Assembly (NCBI GenBank): GCA_024401365.1
Contig: JAKSLE010000020.1
Location: 1-42,688, forward strand
DNA from: Bacteroidales bacterium
GTDB taxonomy: Bacteria > Bacteroidota > Bacteroidia > Bacteroidales > Marinilabiliaceae
Direction: 5' to 3'
DNA: 42,688 bases
The notes beneath the pieces are model-generated. The model worked only from the letters and a program-made list of their open reading frames with translations. It was not told the origin of the DNA and did not search any database. The first letter of the stretch is position 1, and every line of letters starts with the position of its first letter. This document shows positions 9,314 through 17,981 of this stretch, piece after piece. The position numbers were made by a program, and so were the translations under genes.

Positions 9314-11539
9314 TTATATCTCTACCACAAGCATCGATATATCATCAAGCTGCTCGCAATCTCCACGCCACTCCCAATACTTATCTGAAATGTACGACTT
9401 CAAACTTGCATATCCCTTGTTCTCAGTCTCTTTTAGTATCTCAACTACTCCCTTATTGCCCAACTTCTTCCCTCGTGGACCACCGAACTGGTCTGGATAT
9501 CCATCAGAGAACATGAATACTCGGTCCGATTTGGATACTTTATATGTGTCACTGGTAAATGGAAGTGTATTGCGGTCAAATGAACGCTCACCTATGCCTC
9601 GCTTCACACCCTTGTGCTGTATCCACTCAGAGTTTATATAGAGCATAGATGTTCGCGACGCCGAAGCTATTGAAATCGTCGACTCGTCTGGATTGTACTC
9701 TATTACAGCCATATCCATACCGTCTATAGAGTCCTTGTCTCCCGATTGCTCAAGGGTCTTGATCAATTGCTCATGTGCCTGCTCCAAGAACTCGCCTAAA
9801 TCTTCTGTACCTGGCATACGGGCTACCTCACCAAGCACTGATGTTCCCAACATAGACATAAAACCTCCTGGCACACCGTGTCCCGTACAGTCACAACAAG
9901 CAAAGAGCGTATTGCGACCTCGCTTGGCTGCCCAATAAAAGTCTCCTGATACTATATGACATGGCTGGTAAAAACAGAATGCACCCGATGGCTGATTCTC
10001 ATTGCCAGAGTATATCTCAAAATTAGGAAGAATCGACTTCTGTATGTGCAATGCATAGTTTATACTATCGGTAATCGACTTATTGGCTCTCTCAATAGTC
10101 TCATTCTGCTCTCGCAACTCCTTAGTCTGCTCATCTACCTGTTGCTTGAGGAGCTCTTTCTGTTGCGCAAGTATAGCCTTCTCTTTTTGCGACTGACGAT
10201 GACGAAGCCACATCACTATCATTATCGCTATGAAAATTGCAACTACAGCTATCAAAGCCCAAACTTGCTGCTTGCGCTCTAGCTCTTTCTTGTCGTTTTC
10301 TAGCTCCTTGACATTCATCATCGTCTGCATCTCATTCGCAGATGACTGGAGCAACTCTCTGTTGAGGGTGTCTTTTAACTCAATAATGCGACTTGCTATA
10401 GAATATATACTGTCTGGCATATTGGCATGGTGCAACGCATCCATCTTCGCCACCAGCGCATCTATCTCAATCTTTGGTTTACCTACCCTGCGAGAGACAT
10501 ACATCGCCGAGTCTGAATATACCCTAGATAGGTCATACTCCTTCAACTGTGAATAGTACAACGCACGAGCTTTAAAGTAATCCGCCTTGATAACGTCTTG
10601 TATATCATACATCTCTAGTAACGAGTCGGCTGAATTAAATGCCTTCTCTGCTCTTGGAATATCATTTAGCCTTGAATACGCATTACCATAGTAAATGTAC
10701 ATGTAGAGCAAGTAGTCATCCACAAAGAGATTTTCATACATTTCGCTATTCTTGGCATCTTCACGGAACTGGTTGAAATAGGCATTATAATTCTCAACCA
10801 TCTTAAGGGCGACATTTGGATCTTTCTCAAACTCAGACATCTGCATAATATATGTCTGAACGTCGAGCAACTGCCCATACAGAGCACTTCTTACTACCGA
10901 TGCCGTGTCCGAAAGAATTACCCTCTCTGCCTTATAGTAATTATCTAATGATTCTTGATAATTTCCTTGCTCCTTATTAGCAACAGCCATACAGACAAAA
11001 GCGAAACATACTCCTCTTATGTACGTCTGTCTCTCCGACACCCCAGCATCCTTGTTGAGATCCATCTCTGCCGAGGCTGACTTGTACAATTCCTGAGCCT
11101 CTTGAAGCGCCAAACGATACTGACCTATCTCAATTCGGGATAGTATGCGGATGTAACTCAGAAAATACTTGTTCTCTACGTAGGTTACACCATCTATTAC
11201 TTGGCCTACATAGTCTATCGACTCGTCATACTCTCCTAACGCCTGCAAATTGGCAGCCTTCTGCGTAATACCATACTCCTCAAACCATTTAATACCTTCT
11301 CTGTTCCATCTTATCTCTCCAGACTCTTCTAATTCATCTTCTCTTACATAGATATAGTCAAAATCGGGATTTTGAGTCATAAGTATCATGGAATCAGCAT
11401 ACAACGTAGCCTCATCCGTCCCATATGTCTCACTGAACTTGCCCGACACCCTATCAAAGTCATTACCAGTATAGGTCTGAGCATCAACAGATTGCAGACA
11501 TGCAAAAACAACTAATATGAAAAATACAAACTGTTTCAT
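9314..11539 (-). CDS. Membrane-anchored TPR protein with SpoIIE-type (PP2C-like) phosphatase domain
   Basis: The protein has 741 residues counted from the ATG at 11539. I preferred this to an in-frame TTG at 11560 because it begins a proper signal peptide (MKQFVFFILVV...VDAQ). Residues about 90-400 are helical TPR-like repeats in the periplasm. A transmembrane helix (WALIAVVAIFIAIMIVMWL, about 427-446) is followed by a charged coiled coil to about 490. A cytoplasmic PPM/SpoIIE domain runs to the end, with metal-binding aspartates in VSGDFYWA and CCDCTGHGVPGG and the late MFSDGYPDQ and DDISMLVVEI motifs. Such proteins usually dephosphorylate anti-sigma-factor antagonists or similar targets in response to an external signal. 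No partner kinase or STAS protein is nearby. Confidence 0.9.
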   Translation of the reverse strand: MKQFVFFILVVFACLQSVDAQTYTGNDFDRVSGKFSETYGTDEATLYADSMILMTQNPDFDYIYVREDELEESGEIRWNREGIKWFEEYGITQKAANLQALGEYDESIDYVGQVIDGVTYVENKYFLSYIRILSRIEIGQYRLALQEAQELYKSASAEMDLNKDAGVSERQTYIRGVCFAFVCMAVANKEQGNYQESLDNYYKAERVILSDTASVVRSALYGQLLDVQTYIMQMSEFEKDPNVALKMVENYNAYFNQFREDAKNSEMYENLFVDDYLLYMYIYYGNAYSRLNDIPRAEKAFNSADSLLEMYDIQDVIKADYFKARALYYSQLKEYDLSRVYSDSAMYVSRRVGKPKIEIDALVAKMDALHHANMPDSIYSIASRIIELKDTLNRELLQSSANEMQTMMNVKELENDKKELERKQQVWALIAVVAIFIAIMIVMWLRHRQSQKEKAILAQQKELLKQQVDEQTKELREQNETIERANKSITDSINYALHIQKSILPNFEIYSGNENQPSGAFCFYQPCHIVSGDFYWAAKRGRNTLFACCDCTGHGVPGGFMSMLGTSVLGEVARMPGTEDLGEFLEQAHEQLIKTLEQSGDKDSIDGMDMAVIEYNPDESTISIASASRTSMLYINSEWIQHKGVKRGIGERSFDRNTLPFTSDTYKVSKSDRVFMFSDGYPDQFGGPRGKKLGNKGVVEILKETENKGYASLKSYISDKYWEWRGDCEQLDDISMLVVEI

Positions 11540-11575
11540 CCCGATTTTCACTCGGTACAATTATACATATATGCG

Positions 11576-11583
11576 CAAATATA
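11576..11583 (-). promoter_or_regulatory. -7 promoter box of the phosphatase gene
   Basis: The minus strand reads TATATTTG (consensus TAnnTTTG), 37 bases upstream of the chosen ATG at 11539, giving a leader of about 30 bases. This supports the ATG start. No clear -33 TTTG is at the standard distance. Confidence 0.6.
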
Positions 11584-11615
11584 CTAAAAACAAGACAAAC
11601 TATATTACCCTCTTC

Positions 11616-11654
11616 AAAAAAAGAAGTGCGACACCCGAAAGTATCGCACTTCTT
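11616..11654 (-). terminator. Terminator of the minus-strand TonB receptor gene
   Basis: An 11-base-pair perfect stem, AAGAAGTGCGA/TCGCACTTCTT, has a 12-base loop and is followed by a run of T on the minus strand. It starts 32 bases after the stop codon. Confidence 0.9.
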
Positions 11655-11685
11655 AACTATTATGAAACCAAAAACAATTGTCGAT

Positions 11686-14505
11686 TTAGAACGAGCAGTT
11701 TACACCAAGTGTATACAAGCCACCTATATGGTCAGCATTAGCAAGCTCCTTCTTCGTATTATTGAAGAGGTTATGAGCATTGAAGAAAATCTCAAGACCC
11801 TTAACTGGCTCATATCCAACCTTTAGGTTCATAGTAAATTTTGGATCCATCTTCTCTGGAGCAGCAAGAGCATCTGATGTAAGAGTACGCTCACCAATAA
11901 AGTTAGCAAATGCCGAAACATTCAACTGCTTCATTGGCTTGTACATCAAACCTATCATACCATATATATTAGGAGTATCCTTGTGCTTGTGCCCATCCTC
12001 AAGTTCGTATGGAGCAACCTCCGAAGAACCAAAGTAGTATGTCTTGTTCTTGCTGTCAAGGAAAATATTGTACTTCAAACCATAGTACAATGAACGCGCT
12101 GGATACATCTTGCCATCAGGACCTTCCCAGTTGCCACCTGTCTGTGCCGCTTTAACAAATTCTGGATTTGCCAACAAGGCTGCCTTCGCTGCTGCATCGT
12201 ACTTGTTAACTGGCGAGTACGCTGTAGTCTGTGCAATATATTCTTCTACATTGTCTGTATAAGCCATATTCATCATCAATTCCGTGAACAACTGGCCCAT
12301 ATTGCCGTCCAAACCTGTCGTACCCATGAATTCTTGCTGTGCCTTGCCCAACTGGAGCGCTATACCGTCCGACTGATGGTATGCGTAGTAGTCATTAATC
12401 TTTGTATTCTGAACATTGAAGTTCAACTTGGCAATAAGCTTCGAAGATATAATCCAGTCCATGTTGAGCGAAAGACCCAACTGATGAACTTTATAAGGTA
12501 CATTCTTGTACTGAATATATGCCTTGGTACCTATAGATGAACCTATCTGCTGGAATACTTGACCAATCGCAACCTGATTGGTAGGATCCATTGTAGGCAT
12601 CAAAGCAATCAAACGTGCCAAATCATCTCCTCGCAAGGTCAACATCGCCTCTTTTGCCTGCAACGCACCATAATCTGTCGAGTAATTGTAGTACATCTCA
12701 GCATCAAGAAGTATATTGCTGGTTGGTCTCCAACGATAACCGAGCTCAACAGCATCAGAATACTGAATATCAGCATCTTCATTGCCCCAGAATTCCAAAT
12801 AATCAGGGAAGAGTAGTTTTGTACGCTTCCAGTTGTATGAACTCTTACCGTTCATCATGACTGCACTGCGCATTGCACGACCATACGAGAGACGTACAAA
12901 GTTGTTCTGGTTAATCTCCTTTGAAATAGCCAACTGCCATGAGTTGTTCCACTTGTCTGGCAACTCTGTCTTGTCCGAACGGAAGGCTCCAATGAAACGC
13001 CACTTATTGTCTGTCTTGTACTCAAACTTCACCGAGAGACCAAGATCAGAGTTCGATGCATCATCATTGAAGTATCCCGACAACTCAAGTGTCTTGCCGT
13101 CAGGATATGTAAACATCGTATGCTCATGGTCCTTAGCATAATAATGGAAGTAAGAAACCTCTGGGCGAATAGAGAAATTATCCGAAGGCCTTATATCGTA
13201 AGCTGCATTTACACTCCATGTAACAGGATAAACCCACATTCCTGGTGTGCCCAATGAGTAAATACCCGAGAATTTATTGAATGATGCATTGAGTACCAAA
13301 CCATAAATAGATGAATTGAGGTTAGCATAGCCACCCTTGAACTTTCTCTGGTTGAATGAGAAATAGTCACTCAAATAACCTGTACTTGCTACATGCGACT
13401 GGTTATAACCGCCAGTAATATTCATTCTCACGTCAGGATTTGGAGCAAGAGTGATGTATGCATTCACACCCATTGTCTTACGAGCAAGCTTTGGATCTGG
13501 GAACATAGCATCAATCGGAGTCTCTGGCTCAATTATCTCATACATCTTGCCATCTGTGTACAACTGCTTGATGTTGTTCTGAATCTCATCCTTTGTATAG
13601 AATCCACCAGCAGATGGCGAGAAATCCAATTGTGGATTACCCTGCGCATCCAACACAGGTGTACCATCTGGCTTCATAAGATATGGATTGCCATTCTTTG
13701 TATACACCAAACCTGAGTATGGATTTATATACAATTTTTCTGTATCACGCTCACGGCTCTGCATGTTTCCTGTCACTCCCAACGCTATCTTGCTGCTTGG
13801 AGCATAACGGAAGGCTACGTCTCCTACAAATGTCTTCTGGTTGCCACCCTGGAACGAGCCTTGTACTATGGCCGATTGCTGTGTTGGCTTCTCTGTAACA
13901 ATGTTGATTACACCTTGTACCGCATTTGGACCATAAAGCGCCGACGCAGCTCCACGAACTACCTCTATTCGCTCTACATCCTCTATACCAATTGGCAACT
14001 GGTCAAGCGAAACAGCTCCACATGAGTAATCTTGACAAATACGACCGTCCACCATCACAAGAATGTTGGATGTCTCAGTATAAATCATCAGGTTATTGTC
14101 CGGAATATTATTGAGACCTCTTATGATAATCTGATACACACCATTCGACTTCTCTATCACAATCACACCAGGAATCAGCCTGAATGCCTCTTCTATGGTC
14201 GATACACCATACGAACGCATCTCTGCCTTGGTAATAACGGATGACGATAACGGACTGGTAAACGCAGTTTCTTCTGATTTGGAGGCTGATGATACATTTT
14301 TATTCATAATCATAGCGAAGAGCTCGTCCACACTGGACAATCCAAGCTTCTCTACAGCTCCCATCAAATCTTCAAGAGGAAGATCAGATAATTCCTCAAT
14401 ACTCATTGCAAGTATCTGATCCTTAGTCAATGTACTGCTGTTTTGCGCATTAGCAGAATAACTTAGGATGGTAAACGCTAGCAATGTTAGTAGTAGTCTT
14501 TTCAT
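11686..14505 (-). CDS. TonB-dependent outer-membrane receptor (paralogue A)
   Basis: The protein has 939 residues from the ATG at 14505, chosen because MKRLLLTLLAFTILSYSANAQ is a clean signal peptide; further upstream codons are in frame but implausible. After the signal, residues about 27-80 form a short helical extension (SIEELSDLPLEDLM, VDELFAMIMNKNV), then the plug domain (SSSVITKAEMRSYG, IEEAFRLIPGV, VERIEVVRGAASALYGPNA, GVINIVTEKP) to about 215. The rest is the 22-strand barrel ending in a terminal aromatic, VNCSF, as expected for outer-membrane insertion. It takes up an unknown ligand with TonB energy. No SusD partner or carboxypeptidase-like N-domain is present, so it is not a SusC glycan receptor. 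It is clearly homologous along its length to the divergent receptor at 14803. Confidence 0.93.
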   Translation of the reverse strand: MKRLLLTLLAFTILSYSANAQNSSTLTKDQILAMSIEELSDLPLEDLMGAVEKLGLSSVDELFAMIMNKNVSSASKSEETAFTSPLSSSVITKAEMRSYGVSTIEEAFRLIPGVIVIEKSNGVYQIIIRGLNNIPDNNLMIYTETSNILVMVDGRICQDYSCGAVSLDQLPIGIEDVERIEVVRGAASALYGPNAVQGVINIVTEKPTQQSAIVQGSFQGGNQKTFVGDVAFRYAPSSKIALGVTGNMQSRERDTEKLYINPYSGLVYTKNGNPYLMKPDGTPVLDAQGNPQLDFSPSAGGFYTKDEIQNNIKQLYTDGKMYEIIEPETPIDAMFPDPKLARKTMGVNAYITLAPNPDVRMNITGGYNQSHVASTGYLSDYFSFNQRKFKGGYANLNSSIYGLVLNASFNKFSGIYSLGTPGMWVYPVTWSVNAAYDIRPSDNFSIRPEVSYFHYYAKDHEHTMFTYPDGKTLELSGYFNDDASNSDLGLSVKFEYKTDNKWRFIGAFRSDKTELPDKWNNSWQLAISKEINQNNFVRLSYGRAMRSAVMMNGKSSYNWKRTKLLFPDYLEFWGNEDADIQYSDAVELGYRWRPTSNILLDAEMYYNYSTDYGALQAKEAMLTLRGDDLARLIALMPTMDPTNQVAIGQVFQQIGSSIGTKAYIQYKNVPYKVHQLGLSLNMDWIISSKLIAKLNFNVQNTKINDYYAYHQSDGIALQLGKAQQEFMGTTGLDGNMGQLFTELMMNMAYTDNVEEYIAQTTAYSPVNKYDAAAKAALLANPEFVKAAQTGGNWEGPDGKMYPARSLYYGLKYNIFLDSKNKTYYFGSSEVAPYELEDGHKHKDTPNIYGMIGLMYKPMKQLNVSAFANFIGERTLTSDALAAPEKMDPKFTMNLKVGYEPVKGLEIFFNAHNLFNNTKKELANADHIGGLYTLGVNCSF

Positions 14506-14612
14506 TTCAGTATTATAGTTTTTTCTGCGCATGGTTACGCATATAGACCTAATAATGTTTCCATATAACATCAAAAAATCTCAACATTTTTACTCTGGAC
14601 AGCTCATTAAAT

Positions 14613-14656
14613 AAAAAAAACTGCGAGCAAACTTATATCTCTATATATGCAGAAAC
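14613..14656 (+). repeat. Single dispersed copy of the 55-base intergenic repeat
   Basis: TAAAAAAAA followed by CTGCGAGCAAAC, eight variable bases, CTATATA and AGAAACT matches, without gaps, the repeat unit arrayed at 30673-30870. It lies between the two divergent TonB receptor genes, in the same orientation relative to the downstream plus-strand gene as the array. Confidence 0.8.
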
Positions 14657-14772
14657 TTATTTCCAACTACCTTTTCGCCTACCCCTGCCAGACTCAAAAC
14701 ACAATCAAATATTAGCATTTTACAACCTTTTAGGCACATAAACGTATATAACGGAAAGCCGACCTCAATTGG

Positions 14773-14783
14773 GTTGGACCAAC
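14773..14783. promoter_or_regulatory. Small dyad just upstream of the plus-strand TonB receptor
   Basis: GTTGG-A-CCAAC is a perfect 11-base dyad 19 bases before the ATG at 14803. The sequence ACCAACG occurs again 15 bases further on. It may be a leader structure or operator. I found no TAnnTTTG box for this gene in the 297-base divergent region. Confidence 0.3.
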
Positions 14784-14802
14784 GTAAAGATAACCAACGC
14801 TT

Positions 14803-17800
14803 ATGAACACTAGAAACATGCTTAGCGCCATCCGCCAAGTCGGCAGACCGCTAATACTCACCTTAATCATTTTCGCATTGACTGCAGCGACTTCTTTCGC
14901 TCAGTCAAAATTGACGAAAGAACAAATCATGAATATGAGCATCGAGGAGTTGTCCGACCTCCCTCTTGAAGATCTCATGGAGGCAGTGGAAACTTTGGGC
15001 GTGTCCAGCGTCGACGAACTCTTCGCTATGATCATGAACAAAAATGTTGCTTCTGCTTCTAAAAAGGAGGAGAGTAGCTTTACAGCCCCATTGTCTACAA
15101 CTACAATTACCCGTAACGAGCTCCGAACTTACGGCGCTACTACTATAGAGGAGGCCTTCCGTTTGGTCCCTGGTATGGTCGTCCAAGAAAAAACTAATGG
15201 TATGTACGACGTCTATATCCGCGGCTTGAATAATATCCCCGACGGCCAGCGTTCTCTCTACGCCGAGAATACTAATACCTTGATGATGGTCGATGGCCGT
15301 ATCATCAATGATTATATGTGCGGTATGATCCCTTGGGAGTCCCTCCAGATATCTATCGAGGATGTGGAGCGTATCGAGGTGGTACGAGGCGCTACTTCTG
15401 CCCTCTACGGCCAGAACGCAGTCCAGGGTGTTATCAATATTATTACCGATAAGCAGAATAGCGACCACAAAACTGTTCAGGGTTCTGTCCAGATGGGTAA
15501 CATGCATACCATCGTAGGCGATGTGGCTTTGCGCTCCGACTTTAGCGAGAAACTTAACCTCGGCCTTACTTTTAATATCCAACAGCGCAATCGCCGCTCC
15601 GAAAAGATATTCGTTCCTAAAAACAACAACTACTTCCTTAATACTAAGGATGTCGACCCTAATGTCGATCCTAGCGGACTCACTCCTATTAGTAATGGTA
15701 TGTGGCTCTCCCGCGACGAGATAGCTAATACTTATACTTCCCTCCTCGGTCAGTATTACAAGAACGTCGAGGAGACAACTCCTATCGAGTGGATGTTCCC
15801 CGATCCAAAATTGGCTCGCAAAAACATGGGCGTCAACGGATACCTCTCTTTCAACCCTAACGAGAATATAGGGGTCAACCTTATGTCGGGCTTCCAGAAG
15901 TCCGAAGTTAATACCTCTTCTATCGATGACGATATCTTCGTAATGGGTGGTCGCGACTTCAAGAACTTCTACGCTAATATGCAGTCGCATATCTACGGAT
16001 TGACTTTCAATTTTGACGTGGCTCACGGTAAGGCCAACGACTACGCTCGCGGCGTCCATAGCTATACCGAGGGCGAGACTGTAATCGGGTCAACTTTGGG
16101 ATACGATATCGAATTCGACAACCTCTCTATTCGTCCCGAGGTTCAGTACCGCTACATGAAGGCTATGGATAATCACTATTTCGAGACATATCCTAATGGT
16201 ACCCCTGATGGTCAGATTCCTGGCGACTACGCTCACTTGTCCGATGGCAGCTACGTACGTATTACCCCATTCTTCAATGGCAAGGGTACTTCTACTTACA
16301 CTGTAGCTCCTAGCATCCGCCTCGATTATAAACTCGACTCTTGGCGATTCATCGGAGCCTTCCGTACCGATAAGACTGATAAGCCTGATAAATGGAACAA
16401 CTCTTGGCAGCTCGCTATCAGCAAGTTGATCAACGATAAGAACTTTATCCGCTTGTCTTACGGCCGAGCTACTCGCGCCTCTGTAATCATCAACTCGGAT
16501 GCTAATTATACTTGGACTCGTCACGGTATGTCTCAGCCTTCTATGGTCAACCTCTTCGGTACCGATGGCTACGACCTCGTATCTATCGACAATATCGAGC
16601 TCGGTTACCGCTGGCGCCCTACTAGCAACATCCTCCTCGATGCCGAGTTGTTCTACTCTTTCAGCGAAAACTACGGTTCCCTCCGTGCTACTAGCGCTAA
16701 TATCTACCTCTCTCAGTCTGAGATGATTACTTACGTACAGGATTACCTGGGCGCAGCTAGCAATGCTAAAAACAACTTCTTGGCTAATAACGCAGCCGAA
16801 CTCCAGCAAAAATACATGCAGGAGGCTATCGCTAGCGGCAAGACTAACCCTGCCGAGATTCAGGCCTACGTAACAGAGAAGATAACAGCCGACGCTACAG
16901 GCGCCGTCACCGAAGTTCTTACAGCTAAATTCGATGGCGGCCGTAGCATCCTCGGATTGAATAGCCCCTTTACTACAGTGGCTACCATGAAGTACGGCAA
17001 CGTACCTTACAAGGTGAAGCAGATGGGACTTTCCCTCAATATGGACTGGATCGTCTCTCCTAAGTTGATCGCTAAGTTCAATGTCAACGTGCAGAATACT
17101 AAAATGGACGACTACTACTTCTACGACCAGAAGGCTGCCTTGTCTAAACAGCTCAACGCCGGCGCAGGAAACGTAGTGGATGTTACTAAGTCTATCATCA
17201 GCGATATGAGCTCGTACAAAAACGGCGAAGGCGCTCAGGAGTACTTCGCTAACCTCTTGGTTTCGGTTTCTGAACAGACAATGGCTGTCGCTAACTCTGG
17301 CAAGTACGGCTCCCCAGAGGAGTTCGGCGCTTACTGCCACCAGAAATTCATGGCGGGCGAAAGCGTAAATGGCGTTCCTGATAACGAACTTCTCTCTGCT
17401 TTCTATATGTACAACCTCAACGTTCGTAAACTATCTGGCGAGGATGCATACGCAGCTGGCGTATACAACCAGAATGTTTTCCGCGTGGGCCGCGAGGCTA
17501 ACGTCGACTACGAACTAGAAAATGACCATAAACACGAGGCTACTCCAAATATCTACGGTATGGCCGGCCTCATCTATAAGCCTATCAAGCAGGTAACAGT
17601 TACAGCTTTCGGCAACTTCATCGGCGAACGCACCTACAACCTCGCTTATGGTACCTTGAAGATGGATCCTCGCTTCACCGTAAACATGAAGGTGGGCTAT
17701 ACTCCTATCAATGGCTTGGAGGTCTTCTTCAATGCCCACAACCTCTTCAACTCGGTTAAGCAGGAGTACCCAGGTATGGATAACATCGGCGGCCTCTACA

Positions 17801-17826
17801 CATTCGGTGTCAACTTCGGTTTCTAA
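14803..17826 (+). CDS. TonB-dependent outer-membrane receptor (paralogue B)
   Basis: The protein has 1007 residues. A signal peptide runs to about residue 34 (...AATSFAQ). It has the same layout as the receptor at 11686: helical extension with SIEELSDLPLEDLMEAV and VDELFAMIMNKNVASAS, a plug with TTTITRNELRTYGATTIEE, VERIEVVRGATSALYGQNA and GVINIITDKQ, and a barrel ending in VNFGF. The two share long near-identical strings such as MDPRFTVNMKVGY versus MDPKFTMNLKVGY, so they are paralogues, but B is about 70 residues longer, mostly in extracellular-loop-like regions around residues 600-720 and 780-860. Codons are strongly C-ending (ATC, GGC, TAC, CTC), unlike the minus-strand paralogue. Ligand unknown. 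A strong terminator follows, separating it from the transducer gene. Confidence 0.93.
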   Translation: MNTRNMLSAIRQVGRPLILTLIIFALTAATSFAQSKLTKEQIMNMSIEELSDLPLEDLMEAVETLGVSSVDELFAMIMNKNVASASKKEESSFTAPLSTTTITRNELRTYGATTIEEAFRLVPGMVVQEKTNGMYDVYIRGLNNIPDGQRSLYAENTNTLMMVDGRIINDYMCGMIPWESLQISIEDVERIEVVRGATSALYGQNAVQGVINIITDKQNSDHKTVQGSVQMGNMHTIVGDVALRSDFSEKLNLGLTFNIQQRNRRSEKIFVPKNNNYFLNTKDVDPNVDPSGLTPISNGMWLSRDEIANTYTSLLGQYYKNVEETTPIEWMFPDPKLARKNMGVNGYLSFNPNENIGVNLMSGFQKSEVNTSSIDDDIFVMGGRDFKNFYANMQSHIYGLTFNFDVAHGKANDYARGVHSYTEGETVIGSTLGYDIEFDNLSIRPEVQYRYMKAMDNHYFETYPNGTPDGQIPGDYAHLSDGSYVRITPFFNGKGTSTYTVAPSIRLDYKLDSWRFIGAFRTDKTDKPDKWNNSWQLAISKLINDKNFIRLSYGRATRASVIINSDANYTWTRHGMSQPSMVNLFGTDGYDLVSIDNIELGYRWRPTSNILLDAELFYSFSENYGSLRATSANIYLSQSEMITYVQDYLGAASNAKNNFLANNAAELQQKYMQEAIASGKTNPAEIQAYVTEKITADATGAVTEVLTAKFDGGRSILGLNSPFTTVATMKYGNVPYKVKQMGLSLNMDWIVSPKLIAKFNVNVQNTKMDDYYFYDQKAALSKQLNAGAGNVVDVTKSIISDMSSYKNGEGAQEYFANLLVSVSEQTMAVANSGKYGSPEEFGAYCHQKFMAGESVNGVPDNELLSAFYMYNLNVRKLSGEDAYAAGVYNQNVFRVGREANVDYELENDHKHEATPNIYGMAGLIYKPIKQVTVTAFGNFIGERTYNLAYGTLKMDPRFTVNMKVGYTPINGLEVFFNAHNLFNSVKQEYPGMDNIGGLYTFGVNFGF

Positions 17827-17848
17827 TCTTTACGAAAACATAATCTTG

Positions 17849-17883
17849 GGAGAGCAATCCGTCTTGGGTTGCTCTCCTTTTTT
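17849..17883 (+). terminator. Terminator of TonB receptor B
   Basis: A perfect 9-base-pair stem, GGAGAGCAA/TTGCTCTCC, with an 11-base loop is followed by six T. It lies 22 bases after the stop codon. Confidence 0.92.
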
Positions 17884-17921
17884 CGCCCCCACTCCCCACA
17901 TTACCCCCTTCATTAAATATC

Positions 17922-17952
17922 TTTGTTATTTCAAACAAAATAAATACATTTG
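17922..17952 (+). promoter_or_regulatory. Bacteroidetes-type promoter of the transducer gene
   Basis: TTTG at 17922-17925 and TACATTTG at 17945-17952 are separated by exactly 19 bases, matching the primary sigma factor consensus of Bacteroidetes. The start codon is 29 bases after the -7 box, so the leader is about 20-25 bases. Confidence 0.85.
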
Positions 17953-17981
17953 CCAAACCAAACATTTACAGCAGTTAAAAC

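Noticed and set aside
11540-11560. TTG start codon for the phosphatase gene
   Set aside because: It would add seven residues before a good signal peptide; the ATG at 11539 fits both the signal peptide and the promoter spacing.
14641-14838. Small minus-strand open frame of 65 codons between the TonB receptors
   Set aside because: It overlaps the start of receptor B and has no recognisable domain; its hydrophobic pattern looks incidental.
14905-17340. Two long open frames (384 and 416 codons) on the minus strand inside TonB receptor B
   Set aside because: They are antisense to a clearly coding gene. Their protein sequences show no family motif, and they arise from the C-ending codon bias of the plus-strand gene, which avoids stops on the other strand.
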